Notes under the pieces: model-generated
Told to the model about the DNA's origin: nothing
Seen by the model: only the letters and a program-made list of their open reading frames with translations
Database searches by the model: none
Made by a program: the position numbers and the translations under genes
Assembly (NCBI RefSeq): GCF_032397745.1
Contig: NZ_CP135921.1
Coordinates: 5,630,501-5,694,500, forward strand
Direction of reading: 5' to 3'
Source of the DNA: Bradyrhizobium prioriisuperbiae
Lineage (GTDB): Bacteria > Pseudomonadota > Alphaproteobacteria > Rhizobiales > Xanthobacteraceae
Length of the DNA stretch: 64,000 nucleotides
In this document: piece by piece, positions 18,183 through 28,708 of the stretch
Numbering within the stretch: position 1 is the stretch's first letter
How the letters are laid out: each line of letters starts with the position of its first letter

Positions 18183-19690
18183 ACCTCGAGCGGCTGGGCA
18201 ATGCGCGCAATGTGGTGCTGACGGTTCTGGCGCTGGTGCTTCTGCGCCTGATCGTCTCCGCCATCACGCCGCTGACCTTCGACGAGGCCTATTACTGGAC
18301 CTGGTCGAAACATCTGGCGGGCGGCTACTACGATCATCCGCCGATGGTCGCCGTCGTCATCCGCCTCGGCACGCTGCTGGCCGGCGATACCGAACTGGGC
18401 GTGCGGCTGGTGTCGGTGCTGCTGGCGCTGCCGATGAGCTGGGCGGTCTATCGCACAGCGCAGATCCTGTTCGGCAGCGATCGCGTGGCGTCGACTGCGG
18501 CGATCTTCCTGAATGTCACGCTGATGGTGGCGGTCGGCACCGTGATCGTGACGCCGGATGCGCCGCTGATGGTCGCCTCCGCCTTTGTGCTCTACAGCCT
18601 CGCCAAGGTGCTGGAGACCGGGCGCGGCGTCTGGTGGATCGCCGTCGGTATCGCGGTCGGCATGGCTCTGCTGTCGAAATACACTGCGCTGCTGTTCGGC
18701 GTCGGAATCCTGGTGTGGCTGATTGCGGTGCCGCGGCTGCGGCGCTGGCTCATCTCGCCGTGGCCTTATCTCGGCGGCGTTGTCGCTTTCGCCGTGTTCG
18801 CGCCGGTGATCCTCTGGAACCAGCAGCACCACTGGGTCTCGTTCATCAAGCAGTTCGGGCGTGCAAGGGTCGACGGACTGACACTGCGGTTCATCGGCGA
18901 GGTGATCCCGACCCAGTTCGCGTTCGCGACGCCACTGATTTTTATCCTCGGTGCGATGGGGCTCTACGTGCTGTCGCGCCGCGACGCCGGCGCATGGTCG
19001 GCGCGGCTGCTGGTGAGCGTGATGTTCTGGCCGATCATGCTGTATTTCCTGTGGCACTCGCTGCACAGCCGTGTCGAGGGGAACTGGCTGGGACCGGTCT
19101 ATCCGGCATTCGCGATCGCCGCCGCCGCCGCCGCGCACAGTCCCTCGTGGCGCGGACGTGCGCAGCAAACCGTGGCGTTCTGCCGGCGCTGGGCCAATCC
19201 GGTCGGCGTGGTGATGCTGCTGGCCCTGATCGTGCAGGCCAATACAGGTATCCTGACCGGCTACCGGCGCGATGCATCGGTGCGCAGCATCGGTGTCGGC
19301 TGGAACGAACTGGCGCGCGAAATTGATGCCGTGCGGGTGCGCACCGGCGCCACCTGCGTACTGGCGCCGGACTACGGCACCACCTCGTGGCTCATCTTCT
19401 ATCTCGCCAAGTACGCAAAAAATGTCTGCGTGCTGCAGCCCCAGCAACGCATGCGCTGGGTCAACATGCCGGAGCCGGATCCGGCGCTGCTGCAGGGCAA
19501 GCTTCTGTTTGTTGATGAAGTCCGTCCCGACGGCCAGGCGAAACTCAAGGCGAATTATTCACGCTTTGAGAAAGTCGCAGAGCTGACGCGCAAACGCGGG
19601 CCGCTGACGATCGAAACCTATGAACTCGATCTGCTGGAAGGCGCCAAGGGCGAGGTCATCGACCGGTCGCCGCCTCCTGAACTGCAATAA
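18179..19690 (+). CDS. GT39/ArnT-type membrane glycosyltransferase
   Basis: This 503-residue polytopic protein has about eleven membrane helices. Near the N-terminus, PLTFDEAYYWTWSKHLAGGY followed by YDHPPMVA is the catalytic DE/DHPP loop pattern of the PMT_2 glycosyltransferases. The C-terminal 150 residues form a periplasmic domain. It would transfer a sugar from a polyprenyl-phosphate donor to lipid A, glycan or protein at the periplasmic face. The frame is open further upstream inside the GT2 gene, but ATG 18179 in the ATGA overlap is the coupled start. The GT2-GtrA partner directly upstream is its likely donor source. Confidence 0.88.
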   Translation: MNLERLGNARNVVLTVLALVLLRLIVSAITPLTFDEAYYWTWSKHLAGGYYDHPPMVAVVIRLGTLLAGDTELGVRLVSVLLALPMSWAVYRTAQILFGSDRVASTAAIFLNVTLMVAVGTVIVTPDAPLMVASAFVLYSLAKVLETGRGVWWIAVGIAVGMALLSKYTALLFGVGILVWLIAVPRLRRWLISPWPYLGGVVAFAVFAPVILWNQQHHWVSFIKQFGRARVDGLTLRFIGEVIPTQFAFATPLIFILGAMGLYVLSRRDAGAWSARLLVSVMFWPIMLYFLWHSLHSRVEGNWLGPVYPAFAIAAAAAAHSPSWRGRAQQTVAFCRRWANPVGVVMLLALIVQANTGILTGYRRDASVRSIGVGWNELAREIDAVRVRTGATCVLAPDYGTTSWLIFYLAKYAKNVCVLQPQQRMRWVNMPEPDPALLQGKLLFVDEVRPDGQAKLKANYSRFEKVAELTRKRGPLTIETYELDLLEGAKGEVIDRSPPPELQ

Positions 19691-19711
19691 AACCGAAAGC
19701 TGTGCCGGGGG

Positions 19712-20089
19712 TTAGATATTCGCCCCGGCATCGCCGGCCCGCGGCCCTTGTGCGGTCGCGATCACGCTCGCCATCTGTTCGGGGTTTGCAGCATACAGCC
19801 GGTTGCTGGCGTGCAGCAGCGCCATGTCGAGCAACGAGCAAAACACCTCGTCATCTGCCAGCTGGCGTGCTGCGATGCACAGATCGGTCAGGGCTTCCAG
19901 TCGCAGATCTACCATTTCTGGGGTATTGGGGCACCGCAGCGCCAGCCGGCTGACGAGTTCCACCGACTGCTTGAGCTCGTCCACGGCTTTGGTCATCTTG
20001 TCGGGTGAGACCACCGCGAACAACCGCGGATCGATGACCGGCCTGCCTTTTTCATCGCATCTTGGAGGTTTGCCATGTGAGGAAGTCAC
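19712..20089 (-). CDS. Conserved hypothetical protein (125 aa)
   Basis: This 125-residue soluble, helical protein starts at GTG 20089 with GGGAGAA about nine bases before. It opens with a polar segment (SHGKPPRCDEKGRPVIDPR), then long helices (TKAVDELKQSVELVSRLAL and VDLRLEALTDLCIAARQLAD). I recognise no family; similar lone proteins are typical of Bradyrhizobium-group genomes. It ends 22 bp from the glycosyltransferase stop, convergent with it. No function can be assigned. Confidence 0.6.
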   Translation of the reverse strand: MTSSHGKPPRCDEKGRPVIDPRLFAVVSPDKMTKAVDELKQSVELVSRLALRCPNTPEMVDLRLEALTDLCIAARQLADDEVFCSLLDMALLHASNRLYAANPEQMASVIATAQGPRAGDAGANI

Positions 20090-20431
20090 CGCATTTCTCC
20101 CTGTTTGTTGCTGGACTTTAAACAGGCTAAACCGATTCGGCGTCTGTTGGCCACGTGTCTAAAATAGTGCTGACTAACGGGCGTCACGGGGCAGCGTGAC
20201 TCAGAACAATTGATCCGACGCCGCCTGGACGGCCTATGCCACAACGACGGCGGGTGGCTGTACCCGCGTACCGACACCGATCCGGTTCATGGCGTTCATC
20301 AGCGCGATGACGATGGTCAGGTCGGGCCACTTCCTTGTCCACTGAACAGTCGCGTGCTGCCGAAGGCGCCAGAGCGCGCTTGGACGGTTCTGCACTGAGC
20401 GGCATGCCAGGCGAGTATCTCGCGGATAGCA
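20090..20431. other. Intergenic stretch, no gene seen
   Basis: This region lies between the hypothetical protein at 19712-20089 and the groEL terminator. Short open frames exist on both strands, but none has a credible ribosome site, composition or family match. It should contain the promoter of the minus-strand hypothetical gene; I see no strong -35/-10 pair. Confidence 0.4.
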
Positions 20432-20459
20432 AAAAGCCCGGCATCGCTGCCGGGCTTTT
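20432..20459 (-). terminator. Rho-independent terminator after groEL
   Basis: AAAAGCCCGGCA-TCGC-TGCCGGGCTTTT is a perfect 12-bp stem with a tetraloop, 30 bp downstream of the groEL stop (minus strand). Tails of A and T lie on both sides, so it could work in both directions. Confidence 0.85.
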
Positions 20460-20488
20460 CGTTTTGTCGTAGGGGTGACGGACTTCTT

Positions 20489-22174
<1,686 letters not shown>

Positions 22175-22492
22175 TTACGCGGCCTTCTTGCCGGTGGCGG
22201 GCTGGCCTTCCAGCACGCCGAGGATGTCGCTTTCCTTCATGATCAGCACTTCGTTGCCGTCGATCTTGACCTCGGTGCCGGACCACTTGCCGAACAGCAC
22301 GATATCGCCGACCTTGAGGTCGATCGGGATCAGCTTGCCGGCTTCATCGCGGCCACCCGGGCCCACGGCGACGATCTCGCCCTGAGACGGCTTTTCCTTC
22401 GCACTGTCGGGGATGATGATGCCGCCGGAGGTCTTGGTCTCGGCGTCGATGCGCTTGACCACGACACGATCGTGAAGCGGACGGAATTTCAT
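22175..22492 (-). CDS. groES: 10-kDa co-chaperonin GroES
   Basis: This 105-residue protein begins [16 protein letters not shown]. It has the mobile loop around [18 protein letters not shown], the [19 protein letters not shown] barrel segment and the [15 protein letters not shown] end. It caps GroEL. ATG 22492 has AGGAG upstream; the open frame extends further but over the promoter/CIRCE region. It is the first gene of the groESL operon. Confidence 0.97.
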   Translation of the reverse strand: MKFRPLHDRVVVKRIDAETKTSGGIIIPDSAKEKPSQGEIVAVGPGGRDEAGKLIPIDLKVGDIVLFGKWSGTEVKIDGNEVLIMKESDILGVLEGQPATGKKAA

Positions 22493-22538
22493 CGCGTTTT
22501 CTCCTAAGCCTCTGAGAGGATTTAGTTTTGATGGGGTA

Positions 22539-22565
22539 TTAGCAGTCGCGGTCAATGAGTGCTAC
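22539..22565 (-). promoter_or_regulatory. CIRCE element (HrcA operator) of groESL
   Basis: The plus strand reads TTAGCAGTC-N9-GAGTGCTAC. This matches the CIRCE consensus TTAGCACTC-N9-GAGTGCTAA at 16 of 18 arm positions, with the exact 9-bp spacer. It ends 46 bp before the groES start, the usual place for HrcA control. Confidence 0.85.
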
Positions 22566-22830
22566 CGCGGCTGGTCCGGACATAGTCGGGTCTGTGAGGA
22601 TGATCAAGGGGATATCGGAAAAATCTGGCACTCGTAAGACACGACTGCCAGTCAACCGGCGGGGTCGTTAACGATCCGGTACCGCGCCCGCCCTGTTAGC
22701 AGTTTGCCGTTCCTGCTGCTAATGCATTGAATATCAACACTTTATTCATTTTTTGGGCTTGAGATGCGTTAATGTACTGCGTCAAATTTTCATGTGAGCG
22801 CGTCTCGCGCTTGCGGCATGGAGGGTTGGC

Positions 22831-23142
22831 ATGGTTTCGAAACACGCGTCGAACGAATTGGCCGCGAAGGGCCCTGCGTCCGGTGACTTCAAGAAGCAGC
22901 TCGCCGGCTACGGGCTAACCACGGCCGAGATCCTGTACCGCCGTCCCGACCGCCGCTGGCTGCTGCAGAGCTACGTCTGGCAGAACTACGACATGTTCCC
23001 GAACTTTCCCGCCCTCAGGGACTTTCTGGCGTTCTGGCAGGCGAAGCTGGAGGGACCGCTGTTCTCGGTCACGGTGGCGCATTCGCGGCTGATCAAGCCG
23101 GCCGAGATCAGGATGGTCGACGGCATGTTCCGCCTGCACTGA
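22831..23142 (+). CDS. usg: Usg-like family protein
   Basis: This 103-residue protein has the Usg signature: YGLTTAEILYRRPDRRWLLQ, SYVWQNYDMFPNFP, LRDFLAFWQAKLEGPLFSV and HSRLIKPAEIRMVDGMFRLH. Usg is a small conserved alphaproteobacterial protein of unknown function, named after a gene upstream of the phosphoribosylanthranilate isomerase region. ATG 22831 follows GGAGGG by several bases. It stands alone between groESL and the cupin gene; the upstream 265 bp contain the divergent groES regulatory region. Confidence 0.85.
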   Translation: MVSKHASNELAAKGPASGDFKKQLAGYGLTTAEILYRRPDRRWLLQSYVWQNYDMFPNFPALRDFLAFWQAKLEGPLFSVTVAHSRLIKPAEIRMVDGMFRLH

Positions 23143-23227
23143 GGGCAGAGCTCCCTCGCGCGAGGCCCGCGTTGTCGCTGCTGGCCGCAGGGACTAATCT
23201 CCCGTCATAAAAAACGGGAGAAGCGCC

Positions 23228-23839
23228 ATGGCGAAAGCAAACAAGGCCGCGGGCAAAAAGCCGACAACCAGGAAGGCCGCGAAAAAACCAGTGGTTCGGC
23301 GCAAGTCGGCGGCGCGGTCGGCCGCGACCAAACGTTCGCCGCGTGCGGACAAATCCGCATCGCATAAGCCGGTGTCGCGCAAGGCCGCACCGCGCAGACC
23401 TGCCGCCAAGGCTGGCACACGCAAGGCCGGCCCACGAAAACCGCAAAGTGCGGTCCGCCCGCCGCAGCGCTTCGTCGTCAGCCATCATCGCGACGAAGAT
23501 TTCGCCACGGGTTTGCGCGCCTATGCGCAGTACCGCGATCTCGGCATTGCGGCTGCAACTCAGGGCCTCGCGCAGGCGCATGTGATCCGGCTGATCGGTC
23601 CCTGCAATCCGGAAGAGGTCTCCAAGCTGCACTATCACGACGTCGAGTTCCAGATGGTCTATGTGCTGAAGGGCTGGGTGAAGGCGCAGTTCGACGGCGA
23701 GGGCGTGGTCGAGATGCGCGAGGGCAGCTGCTGGATCCAGCCGCCGCAGATCCGGCACATGATCCTCGACTACGCCGACAACAGTGAACTGCTGGAGATT
23801 ATCCTGCCGGCGGAGTTCGAGACGGTTGAACTGGCCTAG
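23228..23839 (+). CDS. Cupin protein with a histone-H1-like basic N-terminal tail
   Basis: This 203-residue protein has two unlike parts. Residues 1-78 are almost entirely Lys, Arg, Ala, Pro, Ser and Thr (for example KAAGKKPTTRKAAKKPVVRR), like the PAKKA-type tails of bacterial histone-H1-like proteins. Residues 85-203 form a single cupin barrel with a metal-type motif KLHYHDVEFQMVYVLKGW and a second motif CWIQPPQIRHMI. The tail probably binds nucleic acid or another polyanion. A small-molecule or metal-binding role for the cupin is inferred. The ATG follows GGGAGAAGCGCC. Not operonic with usg (85 bp gap). Confidence 0.75.
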   Translation: MAKANKAAGKKPTTRKAAKKPVVRRKSAARSAATKRSPRADKSASHKPVSRKAAPRRPAAKAGTRKAGPRKPQSAVRPPQRFVVSHHRDEDFATGLRAYAQYRDLGIAAATQGLAQAHVIRLIGPCNPEEVSKLHYHDVEFQMVYVLKGWVKAQFDGEGVVEMREGSCWIQPPQIRHMILDYADNSELLEIILPAEFETVELA

Positions 23840-23840
23840 A

Positions 23841-23942
23841 GCGTTTTCGAGCGAAGTGGATACCGGTTCGCGTGAAGAAAACGCGTCAAAACAAAAAGCT
23901 AGAGCCTCTGTTGTGATTCAACCAGAACGGAAAAGGCTCTAG
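23841..23942. repeat. Two abutting intergenic palindromic repeat units
   Basis: Unit 1 has arms GCGTTTTC (23841-23848) and GAAAACGC (23877-23884) around a conserved-looking GAGCGAAGTGGATACCGG loop. Unit 2 has arms CTAGAGCC (23899-23906) and GGCTCTAG (23935-23942). Both are of the kind scattered between genes in Bradyrhizobium relatives. Placed between convergent genes, they may also help termination. Confidence 0.65.
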
Positions 23943-23990
23943 TGGAGCAGATGAATTCATCGAGCCTGCGGTGGCAGACGCCGCCGGCTC

Positions 23991-25466
23991 TCATCGCGTG
24001 GCCGCAAGCACCGCGTCCTGCGCTGTGCGGGCCGCCAGCGCATAATACACGCCGCCGCCGAGCAGCGCGCCGATCAGCCAGCCCCAGTCGCCGACATTGA
24101 AAATCAGCCCGTAGGCGCCGCACAGCGCGAGCCCGATCGAGACTACGCCCGAGATCGCCAGCGCCAGCAGCGCGCGCAGATGCCAGCCGCTCTGGAAATA
24201 GAGGCTGCGCTCCGGCGCTATGCTGTAGAGATCCTCCAGCGCCACCGTCTGCCGCTTCACCAGGTAATAGTCGGCGATGATGATGCCGAACATCGGGCCA
24301 AGCACCGCGCCGAAGAGGCTGACGAAGATGGTGATCGCCTGCGGGCTGGAGACGAACAGCCACGGGCATACCACCACTGACAGGATCGAGGTGATCAGCC
24401 CGCCGAGCCGGAAGCTGATTTTGTCCGGCTTCAGGTTCGCGATGTCGTAGGCCGGCGACACGAAATTGGCGACGATGTTGATGCCCATGGTGGCGACGAT
24501 GAAGGTGATGGAGCCCAGCGCGACCACCCAGGGATTGCCGATCCGCTCCACAATGTGCACCGGGTCCATGATGGCTTCGCCGAACACTTTGAGCGTGCCG
24601 GCGGTGACGATCACAGTGATGATCGCGAACACCAGGAAGTTCAGCGGCAGGCCGAGAAGGTTGCCGAGCTTCATGGAACGCTCGTCCTTGGCGAAGCGGG
24701 CGAAGTCGCCGAAGTTCAGCAATAGCGCCGCGAAGTAGGCGACGATCAGCATGGCGGCGTTGGCCATGTGCAGCAGGCTCGATCCTTCCGCCGGCTTGCC
24801 CAGTTGCAGCGACAGGCTGGAGAGCCCGCTCTGCGACAGGATCCAGATCGCCAGCGCGAACATCACGACATAAACGGCGGGCCCGCAGAAATCGATGAAC
24901 TTGCGGATCGTCTCCATGCCGTTGAGGAAGATCACGAGCTGGAAGAACCACATGAACAGGAAACTGAACCAGCCGAGGGTGGAGAGGCCGACAATGCTGT
25001 TGTGGGTCAGCGCTTCGGCGCCAGGCGCAAACGTCAGCACCAGCACCTGCACGGCCTTGGAGGCGAAGTAGGTCTGCACGCCATACCAGACGATACCGAC
25101 CACGCCACGGATGATGGCGGCGAGATTGGCGCCCATCACGCCGAACGACATCCGCGCCACCACCGGATAGGGAATGCCGTATTTCAGCGAGGGGCGGCCG
25201 ATCAGGTTGATCAGGAAGTAGACGGCGGTAATGCCGACCACCATCGACAGCAGCACTTCCCATCCGGTCAGTCCGAGGAAAAACAGACTGGCCGCGAAGG
25301 TGTAGCCGCCGACCGAATGCACGTCCGACATCCACATCGAGAAGATGTCGAAGGTGCCCCAGGTGCGCCCGGCCGGCGCGGTGGGGGCGAGGTCGGTGTT
25401 GGTGAGTTCAGGAGCGGCACCGGGAATGTCGAGCACTTGCGGCGCGCCGTGATTGTGTCCGGTCAT
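23991..25466 (-). CDS. NCS1-family nucleobase/allantoin-type permease
   Basis: This 491-residue protein has about twelve membrane helices. Family marks are FDIFSMWMSDVHSVGGYTFA at helix 1, ARMSFGVMGANLAAIIRG at helix 3, and WYGVQTYFASKA. NCS1 symporters import cytosine, uracil, hydantoin, allantoin or thiamin with a cation. ATG 25466 with AGGGAGCG upstream gives the usual length; the 24 codons before it are low-complexity serine. The CNT nucleoside transporter gene lies 100 bp upstream on the same strand, so the two probably serve nucleoside and base salvage together. Confidence 0.88.
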   Translation of the reverse strand: MTGHNHGAPQVLDIPGAAPELTNTDLAPTAPAGRTWGTFDIFSMWMSDVHSVGGYTFAASLFFLGLTGWEVLLSMVVGITAVYFLINLIGRPSLKYGIPYPVVARMSFGVMGANLAAIIRGVVGIVWYGVQTYFASKAVQVLVLTFAPGAEALTHNSIVGLSTLGWFSFLFMWFFQLVIFLNGMETIRKFIDFCGPAVYVVMFALAIWILSQSGLSSLSLQLGKPAEGSSLLHMANAAMLIVAYFAALLLNFGDFARFAKDERSMKLGNLLGLPLNFLVFAIITVIVTAGTLKVFGEAIMDPVHIVERIGNPWVVALGSITFIVATMGINIVANFVSPAYDIANLKPDKISFRLGGLITSILSVVVCPWLFVSSPQAITIFVSLFGAVLGPMFGIIIADYYLVKRQTVALEDLYSIAPERSLYFQSGWHLRALLALAISGVVSIGLALCGAYGLIFNVGDWGWLIGALLGGGVYYALAARTAQDAVLAATR

Positions 25467-25566
25467 TGGTTCGCTCCCTGGCACCTTTGTCGGCAGGATG
25501 GTCGAGGACGATGACGAAGCCAGTCGTTTTTGTAGCACATCCTATGCCACTCAACCTGAGGTCACT

Positions 25567-26817
25567 CTACGTCAGCAGACCGACGATCGCTCCCATCACA
25601 CAGGTGGCCAGGGTGCCGGAGAGGATGGACTTGAGGCCCAACGCGTGGATCTCGTCGCGCCGCTCCGGCGCCATGATGTTGAGCCCGCCGATCATGATGC
25701 CGAGGCTGCCGACATTGGCGAAGCCGCACATGGCATAGAGCATGATCAGCCGGGAACGTGGATCGAGCGCGTCGGGCGGCAGCTTCGCGAACTCCACATA
25801 GGCGATCAACTCGTTGAGCACGGTCTTGATCCCCATCAGCCGACCTGCGGTCAACGCCTGGTCCCAGGGCAGCCCCAGCAGCCAGCACACCGGCGCCATC
25901 ACCAGGCCGAGCATGCGCTGCAGCGAGATCGGCGCGCCGCCGACCGCGGGCAGCAGCCCGAGGATGGCATTGGCGAGATAGACCAGCGCCACCAGCACCA
26001 GCAGCATGGCGATGATGTTGAGCAGCAGTTCAAGGCCCGATGCCGTGCCCTTGACGATGGCGTCCATGGTGCTGGTCGCCACCGCATCCGGATCATCGAG
26101 CTTGCCGCCGGTGCGGCGATGCTCGGTCTCCGGCACCATGATCAGGCTGATCAGAATGGCGGCGGGCGCGCCCAGCACCGAGGCGATCACAAAATGCGCG
26201 CCGGAATCCGGGATCAGCGGTGCGAGCAGGGTGGCATAGAGCACCAGCACCGTGCCGGCGATGCCGGCCATGCCGCCGGTCATCACCAGGAACAGTTCGC
26301 TGCGGGTGAGCTGGTTCAGATAGGGGCGGATGAACAGCGGCGCTTCGACCATGCCGAGAAAGATGTTGGCCGCCGTCGACAGCCCGACCGCGCCGCCGAT
26401 GCCGAGCGTGCGTTCCAGCAGCCACGCCAGACCGCGCACGATCGGCGGCAGCACCCGCCAGTAGAACAGCAGCGTGGTCAGCACGCTCATCACCAGCACC
26501 ACCGGCAGCGCCTGGAAGGCGAGAATGAAGTCGGCCCCGGGAGTCTTGACGTCGAACGGCGCCGGCCCGCCGCCGACATAACCGAACACGAACGACGTGC
26601 CGGCCCGCGCCGCTGCCGCAATGGTGCCGACGGCGTCATTGATGGCGGCGAAGACCGAGGCGATGTGCGGCAGCTTGAGCAGGGCGGCTGCGGTGAGCAA
26701 CGTGACCACGAGCCCGATCGCGGCCTGTTTCCAGTTCACCGCGCGGCGGTTCTCCCCGAGCGCCCAGGCGATCGCCAGCAGCGCGGCGATTCCGAACGCA
26801 GATTGCAGCTGCAGCAT
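25567..26817 (-). CDS. Concentrative nucleoside transporter (CNT/NupC family)
   Basis: This 416-residue polytopic protein has the CNT core motifs: GLSTAANIFLGMVEAPLFIR and LTRSELFLVMTGGMAGIAGT. They are followed by GTASGLELLLNIIAMLLVLV, GIKTVLNELIAYVEF and MCGFANVGSLGIMIGGL. These transporters take up nucleosides with sodium or protons. The hairpin regions HP1 and HP2 are intact and length is normal. Same strand as the NCS1 permease that follows. Confidence 0.92.
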   Translation of the reverse strand: MLQLQSAFGIAALLAIAWALGENRRAVNWKQAAIGLVVTLLTAAALLKLPHIASVFAAINDAVGTIAAAARAGTSFVFGYVGGGPAPFDVKTPGADFILAFQALPVVLVMSVLTTLLFYWRVLPPIVRGLAWLLERTLGIGGAVGLSTAANIFLGMVEAPLFIRPYLNQLTRSELFLVMTGGMAGIAGTVLVLYATLLAPLIPDSGAHFVIASVLGAPAAILISLIMVPETEHRRTGGKLDDPDAVATSTMDAIVKGTASGLELLLNIIAMLLVLVALVYLANAILGLLPAVGGAPISLQRMLGLVMAPVCWLLGLPWDQALTAGRLMGIKTVLNELIAYVEFAKLPPDALDPRSRLIMLYAMCGFANVGSLGIMIGGLNIMAPERRDEIHALGLKSILSGTLATCVMGAIVGLLT

Positions 26818-26880
26818 CGAGTCCTCAGCCCCTCATCTTCGGCTCATGGATGAGAGCAGGAGATGTGAGCGATGGGAAGC

Positions 26881-27744
26881 CTAACCTTCAGGCCGCGCGG
26901 CGCGCGAAACGGGACCAACGAAGTGCCGGTAAGCAAAGGACAGAAAGCCAATGCCGATCGGCAGGACGAGAAGAGTGTAAAATGTGGACAGTGTGTCGAT
27001 GACGACGGCTGATCCTGCCGTGAAGCTATTCGGGTTATAGGCTTCCACCAGAGCCAGCAAGATCGGCAGCACACAGAGTGGCAGGAATGCGCATGCGACC
27101 GTGCCCCAGAACAGGCGCCAGGTGTTTCCGCGTGTATCTGCCCACGCCTGCTTGAACGACAACGTCAGGTTTGTCACGGCGCGGGCCGGCAGCACCAGGC
27201 TCAGTCGCAATGCAATCCCATAGGTTACCATCCAGAGCAGGAATGGGACCAGCGACACGATCAGCGAGGCGCCGTCGCCTGCCCTGTGCGACGATGTCAG
27301 CAGGAAAACCGCCGCAATGGCGATGATGCTGGGAAGAATTGCGATCAGCGTGATCAGCACGCCGGCCCCCAGGTAGCGCCACAGGCTGTTGCTGATCAGG
27401 TTGCTGCCGCTGGCCCTTGGAGATTCGCCCAGGATCAGGCGGCGATGCCAGGCGACCGCGATACTGATGGCGGCAAGCGCGACAATCAGAGTCAGGATCA
27501 GCGAGACGGCCGTTGTTCCAGGGCTCGACTCCAGATGTGTTCCCGGGGTCAGTCGGTTCGTGACGCCGGCTATCCCGGAGACTTCCATCCAACTGCCGAC
27601 GATGCTGAGCGGCACGATGATGGCAAGCCACAGCCAGGAGATCCGCAGCACGTCGCTGAAGTTCTCCACATAGCTGGAATACTCCATATAGCTGGAATAG
27701 GCGTGGGTGATTGTGTCCCGCAGCGGCAGTTTCGCCGTACCCAT
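26881..27744 (-). CDS. Polytopic membrane protein, unknown
   Basis: This 287-residue protein has about six hydrophobic helices (for example ISWLWLAIIVPLSIVGSW and LIVALAAISIAVAWHRRLIL). The WHRRLILGE element after a helix is shared by uncharacterised DUF/YciC-like membrane proteins. Near the N-terminus there is a small internal duplication, YSSYMEYSSYVE, encoded by a near-perfect tandem 18-bp repeat. No catalytic motif is seen. It has no close operon partners; an unexplained 204-bp gap follows before the SDR gene. Confidence 0.65.
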   Translation of the reverse strand: MGTAKLPLRDTITHAYSSYMEYSSYVENFSDVLRISWLWLAIIVPLSIVGSWMEVSGIAGVTNRLTPGTHLESSPGTTAVSLILTLIVALAAISIAVAWHRRLILGESPRASGSNLISNSLWRYLGAGVLITLIAILPSIIAIAAVFLLTSSHRAGDGASLIVSLVPFLLWMVTYGIALRLSLVLPARAVTNLTLSFKQAWADTRGNTWRLFWGTVACAFLPLCVLPILLALVEAYNPNSFTAGSAVVIDTLSTFYTLLVLPIGIGFLSFAYRHFVGPVSRAARPEG

Positions 27745-27901
27745 GTGTGCCCCCCATTGTCACCGCATGCCCATCACTGGTGGCATGACGATGTTTTCAC
27801 ACCAACGAAGTGTGAAGGGGAACTGGAGTCGAGTCAAACGGGACTGGTGCGTGGCCGGATCGCCGATGGTGTCGCGCGACATCGCTCATCCCGGCATGAA
27901 A

Positions 27902-27927
27902 ATGGTCCCTGCATCGGCGGGGACCAT
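27902..27927 (-). terminator. Probable terminator of the ATP-grasp/Anbu/SDR operon
   Basis: On the minus strand ATGGTCCC-loop-GGGACCAT is followed by TTTTC, 22 bp after the SDR stop. It has an 8-bp stem, a 10-base loop and a short U run. Confidence 0.6.
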
Positions 27928-27948
27928 GTCCACGTCTTCGCGTCGATG

Positions 27949-28704
27949 TCAGCCGCGGCCGACGAACGGCATCTTGGTCGCCATCACGGTCATGAACAGC
28001 ACGTTGGCGTCGAGCGGCAGGCTGGCCATGTAGACCACCGCGTTGGCGACGGCGTCCACGTTCATGCGCGGCTCGGGGATCTTGCGGCCGTCGGGCTGCA
28101 GCACGCCGTCGACCATGCGGGTGGTCATGTCGGTGGCCGCATTGCCGATGTCGACTTGGCCGCAGGCGATGTCGTAGGCGCGGCCGTCGAGCGAGGTCGA
28201 CTTGGTCAGGCCGGTGATGGCGTGCTTGGTCGAGGTGTAGGCGGCCGAGAACGGCCGCGGCGCGTGCGCCGAGATCGAGCCGTTGTTGATGATGCGGCCG
28301 CCGCGCGGGGTCTGGTCCTTCATGATGCGGAAGGCGTGCTGGGTGCACAGGAATGGCGCGGTGAGGTTGGTGTCGACCACGGCCTTCCACTGTTCCACGC
28401 TGACGTCCTCGAACGCCACCGGCGGCGCGCCGATGCCGGCATTGTTGAAGATCAAATCGAGCCGGCCGAAGGTGTTCGTCACCTTGGCGAACAGCGCGGC
28501 GATTGAGCCGGGATCCTTCATATCGGACGGCACGGGCAGGCTCTTGCCGCCCGCGGCCTCGCCGAGCTTGGCGGTTTCCTCGAGCATGTCGGCGCGGCGG
28601 CCGGTCAGCACCACGGTGTAGCCCGCCTTCATCAAGGCGAGCGACGTCGCCCGTCCGACGCCCGAGCCCGCGCCCGTGACCAATGCGATTTTCTGCTGGG
28701 ACAT
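27949..28704 (-). CDS. Short-chain dehydrogenase/reductase
   Basis: This 251-residue SDR has the cofactor turn [29 protein letters not shown], the catalytic Ser in [19 protein letters not shown] (YxxxK as YTSTK) and an [15 protein letters not shown] segment. An Arg in TGRRADML after the second strand suggests NADP(H). The substrate is unknown. It begins 4 bp after the Anbu stop, so it is the distal gene of the Anbu operon, although SDRs are not a fixed part of that cluster. Ends before a likely terminator. Confidence 0.9.
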   Translation of the reverse strand: MSQQKIALVTGAGSGVGRATSLALMKAGYTVVLTGRRADMLEETAKLGEAAGGKSLPVPSDMKDPGSIAALFAKVTNTFGRLDLIFNNAGIGAPPVAFEDVSVEQWKAVVDTNLTAPFLCTQHAFRIMKDQTPRGGRIINNGSISAHAPRPFSAAYTSTKHAITGLTKSTSLDGRAYDIACGQVDIGNAATDMTTRMVDGVLQPDGRKIPEPRMNVDAVANAVVYMASLPLDANVLFMTVMATKMPFVGRG

Positions 28705-28708
28705 TTCC

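Noticed and set aside
20184..20444. Short open frames between the hypothetical protein and groEL
   Set aside because: They overlap the groEL terminator or have no start signals and random-looking products.
25453..26853. 466-codon open frame on the plus strand opposite the CNT transporter
   Set aside because: Product is Gln/His/Arg-rich and hydrophilic, opposite a well-conserved membrane protein.
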